From Ricordea florida (lineage: Eukaryota; Cnidaria; Anthozoa; Corallimorpharia; Ricordeidae): DNA of 64,000 nt. The translations under genes were made by a program, and so were the position numbers. Below the pieces are notes generated by a model. The model saw only the letters and a list, made by a program, of their open reading frames with translations. It ran no database searches and was not told the DNA's origin. Location of the stretch: the NCBI GenBank assembly GCA_949710005.1, contig OX453280.1, forward strand, positions 21,293,207 to 21,357,206, given 5' to 3'. Within the stretch, counting starts at the first letter, position 1. Each line of letters opens with the position of its first letter. Below, piece after piece: positions 1 to 14,360 of the stretch.

Positions 1-386
1 TATTGCTCCAGTAGATTTAGCAGTTTTGAGTAACAGTGAACTGAATTTTCACTGAGATTTAATTCCTACAGCCAATGATTATGTCCCAAAAAATTAAGAA
101 AAAGCCTGAGATGTTGTTCAGTATGGTAGTAATTTAATTCTTTACCCAGGTTAAAACATTACCATTACAATCTGGTCTGGAGATTTTCATCTCGCACCCT
201 CAAACGACACCTTCTTAGAATCTATTTACCATCATCAAACCCCTCCCCGTCCCCCCTCCCCCAGCCCAACCAAGCCCAGAATAGACCGACACGTCATTTA
301 GTACGGTTGTAACGTCCAATCTCCTAATCAAGTTCTCAAGTTCCTAAGTTAAGTTCCATTGACGTTTGAATTTGATTTGTCCTTAG

Positions 387-505
387 CCGTTGAGGAGAAA
401 ATTGACAACGCCTTGAAAGAGGCAGACTTTGACTGCATTGAACAAGAAGTGACCGTCAAGAATCTCACCAGCTGCAAGACTAACGCCTTGCTTAAATCGT
501 TTCAG
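387..505 (+). CDS. Copy 1 exon: start of TRPC-type linker helices
   Basis: Acceptor TTAG at 383-386 and donor GTAGGT at 506. The exon starts with the last two bases of a split codon and then reads VEEKIDNALKEAD and ends LLKSFQ. It is 119 nt, the same length as its counterpart at 46514-46632, and nearly identical (VEEK against VEKK). The sequence is amphipathic helix with no recognised motif of its own; its place before the pre-S1 exon gives it the role of the TRPC linker-helical region. The preceding exon of copy 1 is outside the window. Confidence 0.75.
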
Positions 506-3500
506 GTAGGTTGAAGCAAGCTGTAAACCTTTACCTTGTTCTTGATAATAGTGCCCAGTATCCTAGGACAAGCAAGCCTCGGGATGCAAGTTTTGATGGC
601 ATTATTTTACAATGATGCTTGGAGTGATCGTTTTTTGTGCCCCTACGACATCTTCTGATGATTCAACGCAGATCACAACGGCCCCTGCCCACACGTGCGT
701 CAAAATAGAACTGGTTTGCGTGCCCAGTACTCCTGGCCAAAGCCCATCGTTGATTTTTTTAGGGGTTGGGAACTACAGTTAAACCTGGCATGGCTTAAAA
801 TGACAACGTCAACGTGTAGTTAGGGTATGTCTTTCCCGCCTTTTTCCATCATCTTGATATTGATCATGTGGGAACCTTGAGCTCATCTGCTAGCTGTACC
901 ATGCTGATGAGGCTTAACAAAGCCGAAACAGCTGGCTTTTGTGCTCTATTTTTTTTTTGGGTACAGGGTCTTATCCCTTCTACCACTGTCGCCTTACTGG
1001 GCACATATGTGGCCTGTTTGTGGCTTTAACATGCCCTTACTCCACTTTGACGTCATAATACAGAATCAACATGGCCTCTTGATAATCGGGAGGGGGGATT
1101 GTGAAATGACATTATATATTTTTGGATATCGCAGAATCGAACAATTAACTAAAGTCTAAATGTTAACTAAACAGCTCGTTTAGTTTATTTCTATTCTGAG
1201 TAGTTTTTTTTTGTCTATTTTAGTTAATTTATTTTATGCTGTAATTATTTTTAATTCTATTTATTTTGGCAAAATAGAATGGTTGGTTGTTGAACACTTT
1301 ATATTGCGGGAAAGCCTGCACTGTTCTGGGAGACTCCACGTTGCACTCTTACTGTCAATATTCTTTGTCTTAAGGTAAAGAAAAAACTCGCAGACTTAAT
1401 AGATGCCGGAAGTCCTGAGAAAGAAGATTTTGAGTCTTTGGCCAATTCACTGGACGAGTTTACATGTGCGCTGATGAATCCTCTGAAATCGGATGCCGAC
1501 ACACGGAATACGTTTGAGCGATGTTTTGACAAGGTTATAGATACCGCAATCGAAACGGAACAGAAAAAGGTAATTGAGAAACACTTTTATTATATAAAAT
1601 TTAGTGTGTGGATATCATTTATATTCACAACATGTGTGATATGATTTTTGACCAATCAGGTCACAGTATTTTCGCTCGCTGTCTAGTACTTTTGCGTTTC
1701 CATCGTTAAGTGTTTTAGAAATTTTTTCGTTGATTTTTGTAGGCGAGTCGAAGTTAAGTTTATTCTTAAATTGAGCCAAGTTGGTCGAGATCTCACCTAG
1801 ATGAAGATTTGATCCAATCCGTAGAAGTACAGGAAATCCGCGAAGACAATGAGGAACGTTTCGTACGACGGCGAGTTATCAAAGATTTTATTCAGACAGC
1901 AATTCCTGGCTCGCTTTCTTCAAAATCTCCACAAACTTTCATCGCAAGTTCTGAACCACCTCCAGCCAAATATTCTGTCAACTTTGACGTCAGAAAAAAA
2001 TATTGCTTTGACTATGAACCAACAAGTTTGAGAGGTTTTCTTTCAAGCATCCAAAGTTATCTAAACAGAACTACGGCTACGGCAATTGGCACTTACGCTG
2101 TGCCAAAGAACAACAAGCGCCACCCTAAAAGTAAATAAAATACCTAAAAGCGTTGGGATTGGAAAATAGTAAGCCAGGACGTTAGATGGCCTAATAGGTG
2201 AGGAAATTGGGAAACTGTGTCTTTCCAAGTGTAAAGTTGCCTCAGAATACTTCTCCTGGTAAACGCGAAAGCACGTTTAGTTTGAAAGTATCAGGTCATT
2301 GAAGCGTGTTAACAGACTTAAGGGTAGTTGAAAGCAGCTGACGAAAGCTAGGTGGAGTAAGCTTCATAGACTGAGAGTATGTTATTTAGTACTAGTGGCC
2401 TAATTAGTTATCTACGTTCATATTTTACGTTTTTTTCTAGAGTCTTACTTGTTCAAACATGTTTTATTAACATTGATTTTATTTCTGGCCTTTTTGCCTG
2501 ACTTTGTCTTTCATTGAAACACTTCAGCCTGGTTTATGGTTGATACACACAAACAACTGATCCTTACTGTAAGCGTATACAATCAATTCTAAACCTTGGG
2601 TTATAAAATAATTATAAGCATCTTTTGTTGTATTGTGAGGACTTTGCATAATACACACGAAACATAATACTTGCTACAGTGTTTACATCCATTTATTCAC
2701 CACCGCACGTTATTTGAGCTTTACTCGCCATCGTGACTGTACATGGCTGAAGCCACAGAAGTGTTACGAGGAGGGTCAGTGAATGAGAATGTTTTTTTTT
2801 CTGATTTTATAGTTCCTTTCTCATTCCGTGATATTCAACTTACTCCAGAGGACGTGGTATGGGTCTTTTCTGTCCTCAAGCAGCAGCCCTTGGGAAACAC
2901 CACACCACTGGGGATTTGTTGTGCTCAAATTGTGGACCTTATTTGACGTTGTTCTCTATCCCATCCTTTTTCCGTTGTTATACATCGTTCGCGTGATTCA
3001 AGCGCGCGCACGCAAACGCAGAGGTAAGCCGGTAGGGTTAAGACTAGTTCAGTTTGTAGTCACAAGTTAAGTTAATGCAGTCCAGGCTTTGTAGGACTCT
3101 ATAAATAAATAATATTAGTAAAAATCTTCTTTTAGACTAATGCAAATGCCGCAATCTGATTGGCTGAGCTACTGCTGACTATCAGCCATTAGACAGCACT
3201 TGGTTAGTAAGATCGTTTTCAAAATGGCGACGTATTGAGTATTTTGGTGTTTTTTTTCCACCGACACATGATTTTTTTATTATGATTTTTACTAAAACAA
3301 TTATATTATTTCGTCTCGATTTCTATCAGGTGATAGTTGATTCAGCCTTCGGCCTCATCAACTGTCACCCCATAGAAATCTCGAGCTCATAATCTAATTG
3401 TTAAATATAAATAAATGAATGAATAGATAAACGATGGAGGGAGAGAAAACAAAGTAAATGAAGTAACTAAGCCCCCGTATTAAAATGATAGGAGCCCATC

Positions 3501-6500
3501 ACGCGATTGCAATAAAATTCGAGAAGTCGCACTTGCGGCAATTAAAGTGTGTCAGCTCTTTTATCAGTGGATGAAGTTTGACAATTCCATCGAAAGCTAC
3601 TGAACTGTATTGTATTGTGGTGCTATTTGTTTTCCTATGCAGTGTGGTTCTATCATTTTTATCTGTGAATCAAACCATGTAGTGTGACGACTCTTTGTAA
3701 AGCTACTGAACAGTACTGTACTGTAGTACTGTTTGTTTTACTGTACAGTGTGGTTCTAACTTTTTCATCTGTGGATCAAACCATGCAGTGTGACCATTTT
3801 TTGGAAAGCTACTGAACAGACCTGTACTGTGGTACTGTTGTTGTACTATACAGTGAGGTTCTATCTTTTTCATCTGAGGATTAAACCATGCAGTGTGATC
3901 ATTTTTTATAAAGCTACTGAACAGTACTGCACTGTGGTACTGTTTGTTTCACTATACAGTGTGGTTCTACCTTTTTCATCTGTGGATCAAACCATGCAGT
4001 TTGACCATTATTTGTACAGCTGCTGAACAGTACTGTACTGTGGTACTGTTTGTTTTACTATACTGTGTTGGTGTAACTTGTAGTGCGGACATACAATGTA
4101 AATTTGCAAGAAGCATTGTTATTTGCATACTTTGTTTCTCTGCAGGAACTGAGATAGTTTTTGTGGTGGCGTTGTCTACAGAAACCTCCAATGAAGCTTT
4201 TGCTCTAGTCAAGAACACAATTAGTTACGTCATCCACAAGTATGGCTACGAAACAGCAAACTACTGTGCCATACAGCGAGATACAGAGAAGAGCATCAAC
4301 TTTGATGTTCATTTTAATGACGTGACATCGATTCTGAAGAAAGTGGAGTCGATGGAAAAGGCTGAACGCAATGATCCTGTACTTCACGAAGATCTGGAAC
4401 AGGCCCTGAAATCGTTTATGTGCTCCAAAGCTGGTCCGCGGATGAAAAAGGTCAGTGTCCTTTAACTTCAAAGTTTCTTGTCCATATGCGTGTTGCACGA
4501 TAGACACGTACCTTTCAAGGAATCGCGAAATTGAAGTCCGTGAAAAAAAGCTCTCGAGAAAATTTAACCACGCGAAATTTAATGACCTGCGATATGACTC
4601 TTCAATCAATTTTAACGGGGACCCATTTGAAGAAGATGATAATTAATGTCCCTATAGCTTTGAGTCCAGTGCGCCATTTTCTAAACGAGCCGTAATCTGG
4701 GTTCGATCGCAAAGGCTCGTTTCGAGGGATAGCGAAAATATGGCGAATAGCCACAAGCCACCCGCGAAACACGCTATCAAGGTTATTTTGACTCAAGAAG
4801 ATATACCTGGAACTCTAAGTACTCTAGGTGAGGCCCCATTAGGGGGGCTCTGAATATCCCGTATCCCATTAATTCCTGTAGTTTGTATCCCTATAATTCA
4901 AGTTAATTCTGATAACGCCACTGCATGCGATAAGTCCGATTACCAAATAATGTAAAACACATTTTTCGGTGCGGTTTTTGGGAAAAAAATATGTCAATAT
5001 TTCATGGGAAATACATTAATTCGCATTTTTAAGTATTTTTTTTACCTTTCGCGTCTTTCATATTGATCAATTAACCTGTTTTATTCTGTCAAAAAAGAAA
5101 ACTTTGACGTTCGATATCCCACCATCTCATTTTTAAATATCCCATATCCCTATAATTTTTTTCGCAAATATCCCGTATCCCTTATATGCCTAATGGGGCC
5201 TCCTAGGTCTTCCATCGTGATTTTCCAGAGTGGTCCTATTGTTTTTGTAGTTAATGTTGTTGGCAGTCTCTTCTACAGCTTTGTAGCAAAGCATTGGGAC
5301 TTCGAAATCGGGAAAGCCAGCGGTAGAATGCAACATCGTCATCTTTATCCTTATACTTCACAATATCAAATCTACTGTTATCAAAAGCATGCCTTAAATT
5401 TTTTCACTTGGCTTGCTCTGACTCACACTTCATTTCCTTCATAAACGTATTTTCTTTCTTCAACCTCTGAATCTCGTCCTTTGGTGCAAGAGAGGATGAG
5501 GTACTCTTGTGTAGTTCTACTTTGTTGCAAAGGAATATGCCAAACTGTGGACAGTTTTTTTATTTGTTTTGCCATGTGGTTTTGTTCATTATAATGGAGA
5601 CTACATCGATTATGGAAAATGAAAACCCGTGGTGCCAATGCTGAGAGTACTGCTTGCTAACGCAGAGCGGCATTTTGACAATTTTCGCGAAATTTAATTC
5701 ACTTTTAATGCATTTTATTAAGTCTTCGCGAAAATAAGTAAAATGGAGGTAAATTGTAAATGCAGCGACTGAGGGGAGAGCCTTTTCCTCATTTGAAACA
5801 TTTTGTTTTGTAAAATATTGCAATTCTGTAATTTAACGTTTATAATCCTCTAAATTAAACTATAGTGCCATGTAGAAAGTAACTTCAAAATTTCGGTGTT
5901 TCTTAACCGAGTCGTACTAGCATCTTAGCAAATGGCCTTGTCCGCATGGGAAATATTTTCTTATGTTGAAAGATTCTGAAATTTAAACTTCTTAGCATCT
6001 TAACTGTGGTGTTATATAAAGGCATAGTGAAAGTAACTACCTATTTGGAATTTGGTTTAGTGAAGGAAATGGGGAAATGAGATAACACCGACAGTAAATT
6101 GGAAGAAACGGTCTTCTTGCTTCGCAGTCACCCTTTTTACGAATTACCCATCGATCCAGGGCAAAAGTAATCTCCTTTGAACCCGTTGTCTGGTTCGTCA
6201 CGCTACGCTTCACCTGTGGGAAGAGAGCTTTGCGTGATGAACCAGGCAGTATGCGAAAGAGACCAAGGCACAAGACGCCAACCTCGGTCTTTAACTGGAT
6301 ACCAAGGCTTTGTAGTAGTAAATGAAAAATTCCCATTGTTTCTTGATAAAAACCAAATCTAAATCAGTTGTTGCAGTGGCACATGCGCTGGACTCTTCGC
6401 AACAAGCCATTTTACAGTTCCTTCTTGGGTGTCCTGGCCTTTGATGATGAATAGAAACGAGGCTGGAAGCAACCTTGCCTGGTTACAAACTCTCCTGCCT

Positions 6501-9500
6501 TTCACGTGCAAGTCATTTGTACACGGGGAGCAGGGAAATTGCTATCAAGACAACGTCACCTTCAGCCTCACAGCTATTTAAAGGCACTGAACACGCCACT
6601 GCTATTATTCTGATAACATAGAGGGGGCCTCATTACCCATTCATTTAAACAGACAAATTCGTGCGAGCTTCTTTTTTGAGCGGCATACATGCATACAGTC
6701 GTACTTAGCCAATAAGGAAATCTTCCCATTGTAAGATCGCCATTGCAGAATATCTCATTTAGAAATCTGTTTGTGTCTTAGATACTCGTCGTGTTCGTTG
6801 ATGACGTGATGAGCAGATTTGAGAGATCGAGAGTTGACCTTAAAGATGTGATTGAACGGATCAACCTCCTTGGCATTAAAATCGTTCCTGTTGGTATCGG
6901 AGAACACGTTAAGTTGTCAGACTTGGAAGAATGTGCCAATGAGATTACCCCATTGCATTTTGGAGATTACGAATCACCAAGGACCTCAGGGAAGACTATT
7001 ATACAAGGTAAGCAGACTCGCCAGGAGGGGAGGGGAGGGATGGGGATGACCGGATGACCCCAATCATGTGATGTATATTTACCTTGAGTAACAATTTTTT
7101 TTTTCTTTTTATACTTCCCAGCCTTTGAAGGAAAAGACATTTACGGTAAGATAACGCTCTTGCTTTAAGAGATTTTGAAATATAAGCTGACCTGGGAAAC
7201 TGGGCACCTACCCCTCCCCTAACCCATTATTAACGGTAACTTTCTATCTTATTATAACTTGTTGGGTTAGGGGAGGGGTAGGTGCACAGTTGCCCAGATA
7301 CTTAAATTGATCCAATAAAGTAGGAACCATATAGGAAACACATTTTCCGGTGCGGTTTCATACTTTAAAATAGAAATCGAGTGCAAATAGGGTTTGAAGG
7401 ATGATTACAATGTTTTTTTTTTCATGGGGAAATACATAAATTCGCATTTTCAAGTACTTTTTTTTTACTTTTCCCGTCTTTAATATTGATCAATTAACCT
7501 GTTTTATTCTGTCAAAAAAGAAAACTTTGACGTTCGATATCCCACTATCTCTTCTTTTAAATATTCCGTATGCCTATAATTTTCCCCCGAAATATCCCGT
7601 ATCCCTAAAACCCCTATTGGGCCACCTTACTGCCTGGAAGAATTTCATACTAGGTCAACTAAAAATCCTAAGTTGCTTAAATGATAAATTTTGCTTACTA
7701 ATTTGCTAAACATTATATCGATACTGTTAAGATGTTAAAAGAAATGATATTTTTATTATTCATGGGAGTGGAAGGGTTGATCTACCATGCTCTTTCAATA
7801 TTTATTGGAGATAATTTCTGTATACACGTAAGTGCTTATGCTCATAAAGTAGCTTTGAACTCATCTACATGTTTTGTTTCAGAGTATTATCTGGAATTCT
7901 TCACCTCGCCGTATTTCATTTTCCAGCGTGACTCGATGAGTTACCTGGCCTTACTTGGGCTCCATTTCGCCATTTGTCTCTCTCCTTCATCTGTTGCTCT
8001 CAGTTCCCTCGAGTGGGTTATCTTCGTGTTCTTCCTTGGCCGCATACTTATGGAAATCGATCAGTTCGCGCGTGCGAAAAAGGCCGAGAAAAAGGCGTTC
8101 AAACGGAGGTTAATTCAGGGCTCAAGTTATGAGGTCTGTTCACCTGATGCTCCTATCGAGACACCGTCTGAGAGAGCAGTGAACGATATGCTGAAGAAAT
8201 TAAGGAATTACTTCAGGTAACAAACGGTTTTGTGCTGCATATTTTTTTATATTGATTTATTCATCAGTGCGCCTGTATGGGTTTCGAATTCATCCCTGGA
8301 ATGGCTGAGATGAATTATCGGGAAGGCAAGTCCTCATAGAGACTATTTGGGGTGTGATAAATGTTTTGTCTTTTCGGCACTGGGTAACGTTGTGTCTAGA
8401 GTAGAGATGGGTTTTCTCAGGAGTCTACTATCCGGCAATGGCCTCTTGGTTTTGTACATGATCTTAAGCCAGTTTCTGAACTGGATATGTTTTCTGGCTA
8501 TTTTAGCATCCACAACATTTTCGGTCAAAACATCGAGAATTTTGGGTTTTTGCGTAATTGTCACGTGTGGACACTTGCGCAAATCGCCGTTGTGGATCTT
8601 AAAGTCCCAAATATTGTGATCTGTCCTGTTTAAAGTTTGCCGGAAGATTTAACAATTTTTCGCTGAAATCGCAGCCACTATTCACCGAATTGAAGAGAAT
8701 AATTCTTTTGGTATATACCATTGAAGCAACCACAGTAACATCTCTCGGAAAAAGGTGTAAAGCGAAAATTGATTCCCATGCTGGGAAACATGGCATGCTG
8801 GGAAGGGAGGAGCACGAGGACAGATGGCGAATCAGAGAGTTGTTAAAGATTGAGTTTATTACACCTATTAAAGATTGAGTTTATTACAGTATATACTAAA
8901 AGGTGATGTTCAACCAAATGAGAAGAAATACATTTTATTTTTCAGTGATCGCTGGAACCGATTGGACGTCATCATTCTGTTGCTTTACGTCATCACCTTC
9001 ACCTTGCGCATCATCACATGGAGTACATCAGACGAAGTCTATAACAATAGGCCTCTGGCCGTTGCCTGCTATTTGTACGGCCTGATTGCTATGTTCCTTA
9101 CTCTTCGTGTCTTTGGTCACGTGATGGAGACTAGGCGGAGCATGGGCCCTATACAAATTGCCCTGTTCTTCATTATGCAAGATGTGATCACAATATTTTG
9201 GCAGTTCCTCGCTACAATACTTGCGTTTTCCTTGGTGTTGACGAAGATTTACATTGCGGAAAAGTCGTACAAAATGAACAAAAATGTTGCAGAAGACTTG
9301 TAAGTAAGACTATCGCAGCTTAGTTGTTTTTAGGGGTAAATATCCTGCAATGTGAATTTGACACCCAAAGAAATACTCACATGGTCATAAAAGGCTCGTT
9401 TACAGCTGCAACGTAAGCATACACACACGAAATTAACCAATAAACCGCTGCGACACAAGCATTACCACCAAGTGCTTGCAGTAATGGTTGCGTCGCCGAG

Positions 9501-12304
9501 GGATGATTTCAATTCTCTTGTTCTTGTGCTCATGCTTGCGTCATGGGGGTCCAGGGTCCAAGCGCTACTTCCCCACCCTAAACTCCCGAAATTCCTCCCC
9601 CGCCATCAATAGGGGATTGTAAAGCAACCCTAGGTTATGACTTGTGATTACAGTCACAATGGATACTAATTATAACCAATTACTATTGGCTTACAACTCT
9701 TTTACGAGATGATAACATCACTGGATCTCTGTGAGTACTTATAATTTAAAGACTTCGTTATATTCGTCATTATGTATCCAATCCATGAAAAATTTAACTC
9801 CACATTTAACTAAACTTTTTTTAATATTCATGTTTTCAGAGCATGTCATAATGGAGGAATAGACTGGTGAGCTGATATTTATGTCGGTAAAGGTTATATC
9901 CAGTCATGTAGATTGTACATAGTCTTTTTGCTCCAGGTTCTACTTGTTTTTGTATTTATTTATTTAGGATCCACTTGGCTTACCCACAGAACTGAACACT
10001 ACTGTCATTGGGTACTGTTTATTTTACGGCGTTTCATCATACGTTTTCATCTGTGGACCGATCAGACCATATTATTTGACCATTCTTTGTAAAGCTACTG
10101 AACAGTACTGTACTGTGGCACTGTTGTTTTACTACACAGTGTGGTTTTAACTTTTTCATCTGTGGATCAAACCATGCAGTGTGAGCATTCTTTGGAAAGC
10201 TACTGAACAGTACTGTAGTACTGTTTGTTTTACTATACAGTGTGGTTCTAACTTTTCCATCTCTGCATCAAATCATATGGTGTGACCATTCTTCGTAAAG
10301 TCGCTAAGCAGTACTGTACTGTGGTACCGATTGCGTAACTTGGCAGTGGGGTTCTAAGTTCTAGATCTGAAAATGAAATAACCGTACAGTGTGACCATTC
10401 TTTGGAAAGCTACTCGACAATATCATACTGACTTAAGTTCTATTTCACAGTGTAACCGTTCAGTGTGTGCATGTACGTAACCGTTGTTTGAACAGGATTG
10501 CGTGTTGTTATTGGTTGTGTAACTCTGCCACGTTTTCACATAAGGCTCAAAGCCACGTGCCAACTTAGGCTATTTCAAAAATCAAGGTGATGAAAAAATG
10601 GTAGGGTTGTGGGTTGTAAGGTTGTAGGTTGTTAACAAGGCCGAAACAGCTGTCCATGCCTGCTGGCTTTCGAGCTCAATTTTTTCATCCTTTTTTTGAT
10701 AGCAACAGGGTTTTATCCCTTCTACCACTGCCGCCTTAGTGCACATATGTGTGGCTTTAACATACTCTTACTACATTTTGTCGTTGTTATTTCAAGAATC
10801 ATACTACTACATATTTGGCATGTGTTATTGCAAGAGAAATGCGCGCAAGTGAGATGCGTTATGATGGGCATTACAAAGAATGTCAACTAAGATTATTTAG
10901 TCATATACTCAGTATACTAAATTAAGTAAATTGAGTTATCAATACATTCTCTTACGGAGAAATTACAGGATTTCCTCTTAAATTTCTTATAGTTTTCAGA
11001 GGATATTGGCCATCGAACACCCTCCGCTATTACAGACTTTCCTCGGTTGCTTAATCCAAGAAAAGACCAAACCAAATTTCCTGACTCTTTTATCGTAAAT
11101 CGTACATAGAGGAACTCCTAAGGCCTTAACTGTTACTCTCTTGATTTCAGTTGGTGGTCCATGACGGCACATCTTTCTTGGTCCTTACTTGGAATCGCGG
11201 ATTTGGGGCCATTTACCTCTGTGGACGATGCTTCTATGAGCCTGGCACGTATTCTGTATAGTATGTTCCTAATCATGGGAGTGATCCTTCTTGTGAATAT
11301 GATGATTGCTCTGCTTTCAAACACCTACAATCGTGTTGAGGTAAGGAGTTATGTGGAGTAAAGGTGTTATACGTTTAACTAATGTGTTTCTAGTTAATAA
11401 CTCTATTAAACAATTAGATTATGAGCTCGAGATTTCTATCGCGTGATAGTTGACGAGGGCGCAGCCCTAGTCAACTATTATGCAGAGAAATCGAGAGCGA
11501 ATAATCTAATTGTTTTAGTATAAATCTACTAGTCGTTCAAAACTTTGTCTTTTCTGGAACAGCCTCGACCAGTAAACTGTCTAAATCGTCTTCACGGACA
11601 CTTCGAAAACGTGAAGAAGCGGCCGCCATTACGCTACTCACTATCTATCACAGAATAGATAGTGGGTAGCGTAGCCAATCAGAGCGCGGCATTTGTGATA
11701 GAACGCTAGTAGATTTATACTAATAGTAGCTAAAATACCTAAGCTTTACTTTTCTCACATTGTACATTTTACGATGAATCTTTATGAGTTGCACACTCTT
11801 AATTGTGTTGACCTCTCGTATAATCGGAGAGAGTTTTGTCCAACGTATCATGCATTTTTAATAGCGAATTTCTAAGCTTCTGTTGTTTGCCTTGTAAAAT
11901 TGTTAACTATGCCCCAAACATCTGCTACTAAATTTTATCGACTACAATTTCTCTGTTTAAATAGTAAACTACCAATTTTTTTAAATTTTTAGGAGAATTC
12001 ACTGAAAGAGTGGACATTCAAGAAAGCCATCACAATCAAGACCTACAGCACATACCATCCCGTTCCAGTCCCTTTCAACCTCATCTCCATTCCTTTCATG
12101 CTTTTGTGTCGCGCTTTGCGGAACTGCTGCCCGAAAGCAAAGCCAATCAAAACCGCCAGGCTGGATGAAGAAAGAAAGGTGAGGAAATTGGCATACACTT
12201 GGCAGACAGCTAGTGATAATACAATACTGTAATACGTCAGTTGTTCATCCAGCAGCTTTTAACACCCTCGCTAACATACCACTTTGAGTAATTCGGGACC
12301 TTTA

Positions 12305-12366
<62 letters not shown>

Positions 12367-12577
12367 CGGGAGAAAAAACACACAAACAAACTACAGGTTT
12401 ATCCCTACAAGCCTGTTTCGTGGTTGCCCACTCGTGGTTGCCCCTGACGAGTGGGCAACCACGAAACAGGCTTGTAGGGATAAACCTGTAGTTTGTTTGT
12501 GTGTTTTTTCTCCCGCAACAACTACTTCGCTCTACGTTCACGTATTGAGCACTGTTTTACGATTAATCAACTTTTAC

Positions 12578-12643
<66 letters not shown>

Positions 12644-12799
12644 TGTAATCGTTGGCAAAATAGCGTTGTAGATAGAGAGAGAGAGAGAGAGAGGGAGGGG
12701 GGGAGGGGGGAGGGAAGGGGTAGGGAGAGGGAGGGAGGAAGGTCTACCATATGCTGCTGCAGATTGGAGATATGTCCCCTGTAATGCAAAGAAAGGTAC

Positions 12800-12843
<44 letters not shown>

Positions 12844-14327
12844 TTTAAAGAGGATATTCCCGTCACGTTATGTGGTTTTCAGGGAGGTCCTCTGACAAAA
12901 AACATAGCTAAAAAGATAAAAAGATAACAACTATAAAATATATGAAGAACATCAGGCTACAACTAATTATTAAAAGTCCGATCTAAAAAATATTCATTCA
13001 AATGTCTTTTAAAAATGTTTTTTGGCATTGGCTGTCTAATTGAAAGTGACAAATTTTGCCAATCAATAGTTGCTTGCTAGCAAGTTAATCTTCGTCCCCA
13101 CTCAGTCCTGATTCTACCAAACCGTGGAAGGTGACCATTTCTTGTGTTGTATCCATGGGTGTTCAATGGCGAATTGAAATTTTCAAAATGTTCTGGAATA
13201 TTTCCTTTAATGGCGTTCTGTACGAGAAAACAACGATGGATACGACGTCGATCCTCAAGTGGCACCCACGATAATTCTTTCAATGCTTCCTTAGATGAGA
13301 CTTTCTTACCAAGAACCTTTCTTGCAAACTTATTCTGGAAAGCTTGCAATTGCTCCATTTCAGACTTCAACCCCAGCTGATCGCCCCATAATATATCTCC
13401 ATAGTCCAAATGGGGTAACACCAAACCATTGTAATACGCAATGCGAGACTTCATGTCCAGCACATGGCAAATACGATTGAAGACACAGATACGATGGCCC
13501 AGTTTCTTAAGAAGAGAGAGCAGAGAGGGAAGCCGAACATGTAAGGAAGAAATATCATTATCATTACCATCTAAAGTAACTTGAAGGTGGGATCAATAAC
13601 GAGGGAATCTTTGGAGTATTGCAGGATTGTAGAAACAACAACAAACAATGGGAAGAACGCCGAGAAGAATGTTTATACAGAGTGCCACGTGCGCCCAACT
13701 CAAGAGTCTATCCAGAATTATTATATCTGCAACCCTTGTATATGAGCAAACGCGCGCTCTGATTGGTTACCTACTCATAGTATATCAGCTCATATACCAT
13801 TGGCACGGAAAACGGCCATCATGGAGGGATGATTTCTTGAATTAGTACAGGGAGAAATTCAAGTCAAGCTTAAAACTCATACACCAAAGAAATACTACCG
13901 AAGCAAATAAATATGGGATGAAATTATTCGACGGTAAGTGAGCAAATTATATTGCGAAATTGTTTATTATGAACGAAAGTGAAATTCTTACAAACAGCCG
14001 CCATTTTGAAAGATCTGTGAAGCCCGTAAACTGAGTTTTTATTTTATTTCTGCCTACTTTTTCCACTTTAAAATTCTTAAACTAATTTGCTAACTCGAAA
14101 AAAAATTGAAAAGTACATTAAAGAGATGTTTAAAAACGAGCCGGACTCGTGTTTGAAACTTTTACACATCGGCTCTACAATATGTCGGCTCTACAACAAC
14201 ATGGTTCTGTTCAAAAACAATAACAAAGTCAATTCTTGTCGTACAAACTATTTCCAGTGTCTCATAAGCGAGGGTTTAGAGATATAATAAAACAATTATT
14301 CCACTCAATCTCGTCGTATATGAGCTA

Positions 14328-14360
<33 letters not shown>

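Noticed and set aside
941..1159. 72-codon frame in the intron after the first exon, also in copy 2
   Set aside because: It lies in an intron, has no domain, and is conserved only because the whole region was duplicated.
4205..4609. Minus-strand frames of 134 and 145 codons opposite the vWA exon (also 50760-51197)
   Set aside because: They are antisense shadows of the real vWA exon.
12284..12801. Open frames across the TA tracts and palindrome (IYIYIY and SLSLSL peptides)
   Set aside because: They are translations of simple repeats and of a palindrome, and are present on both strands.
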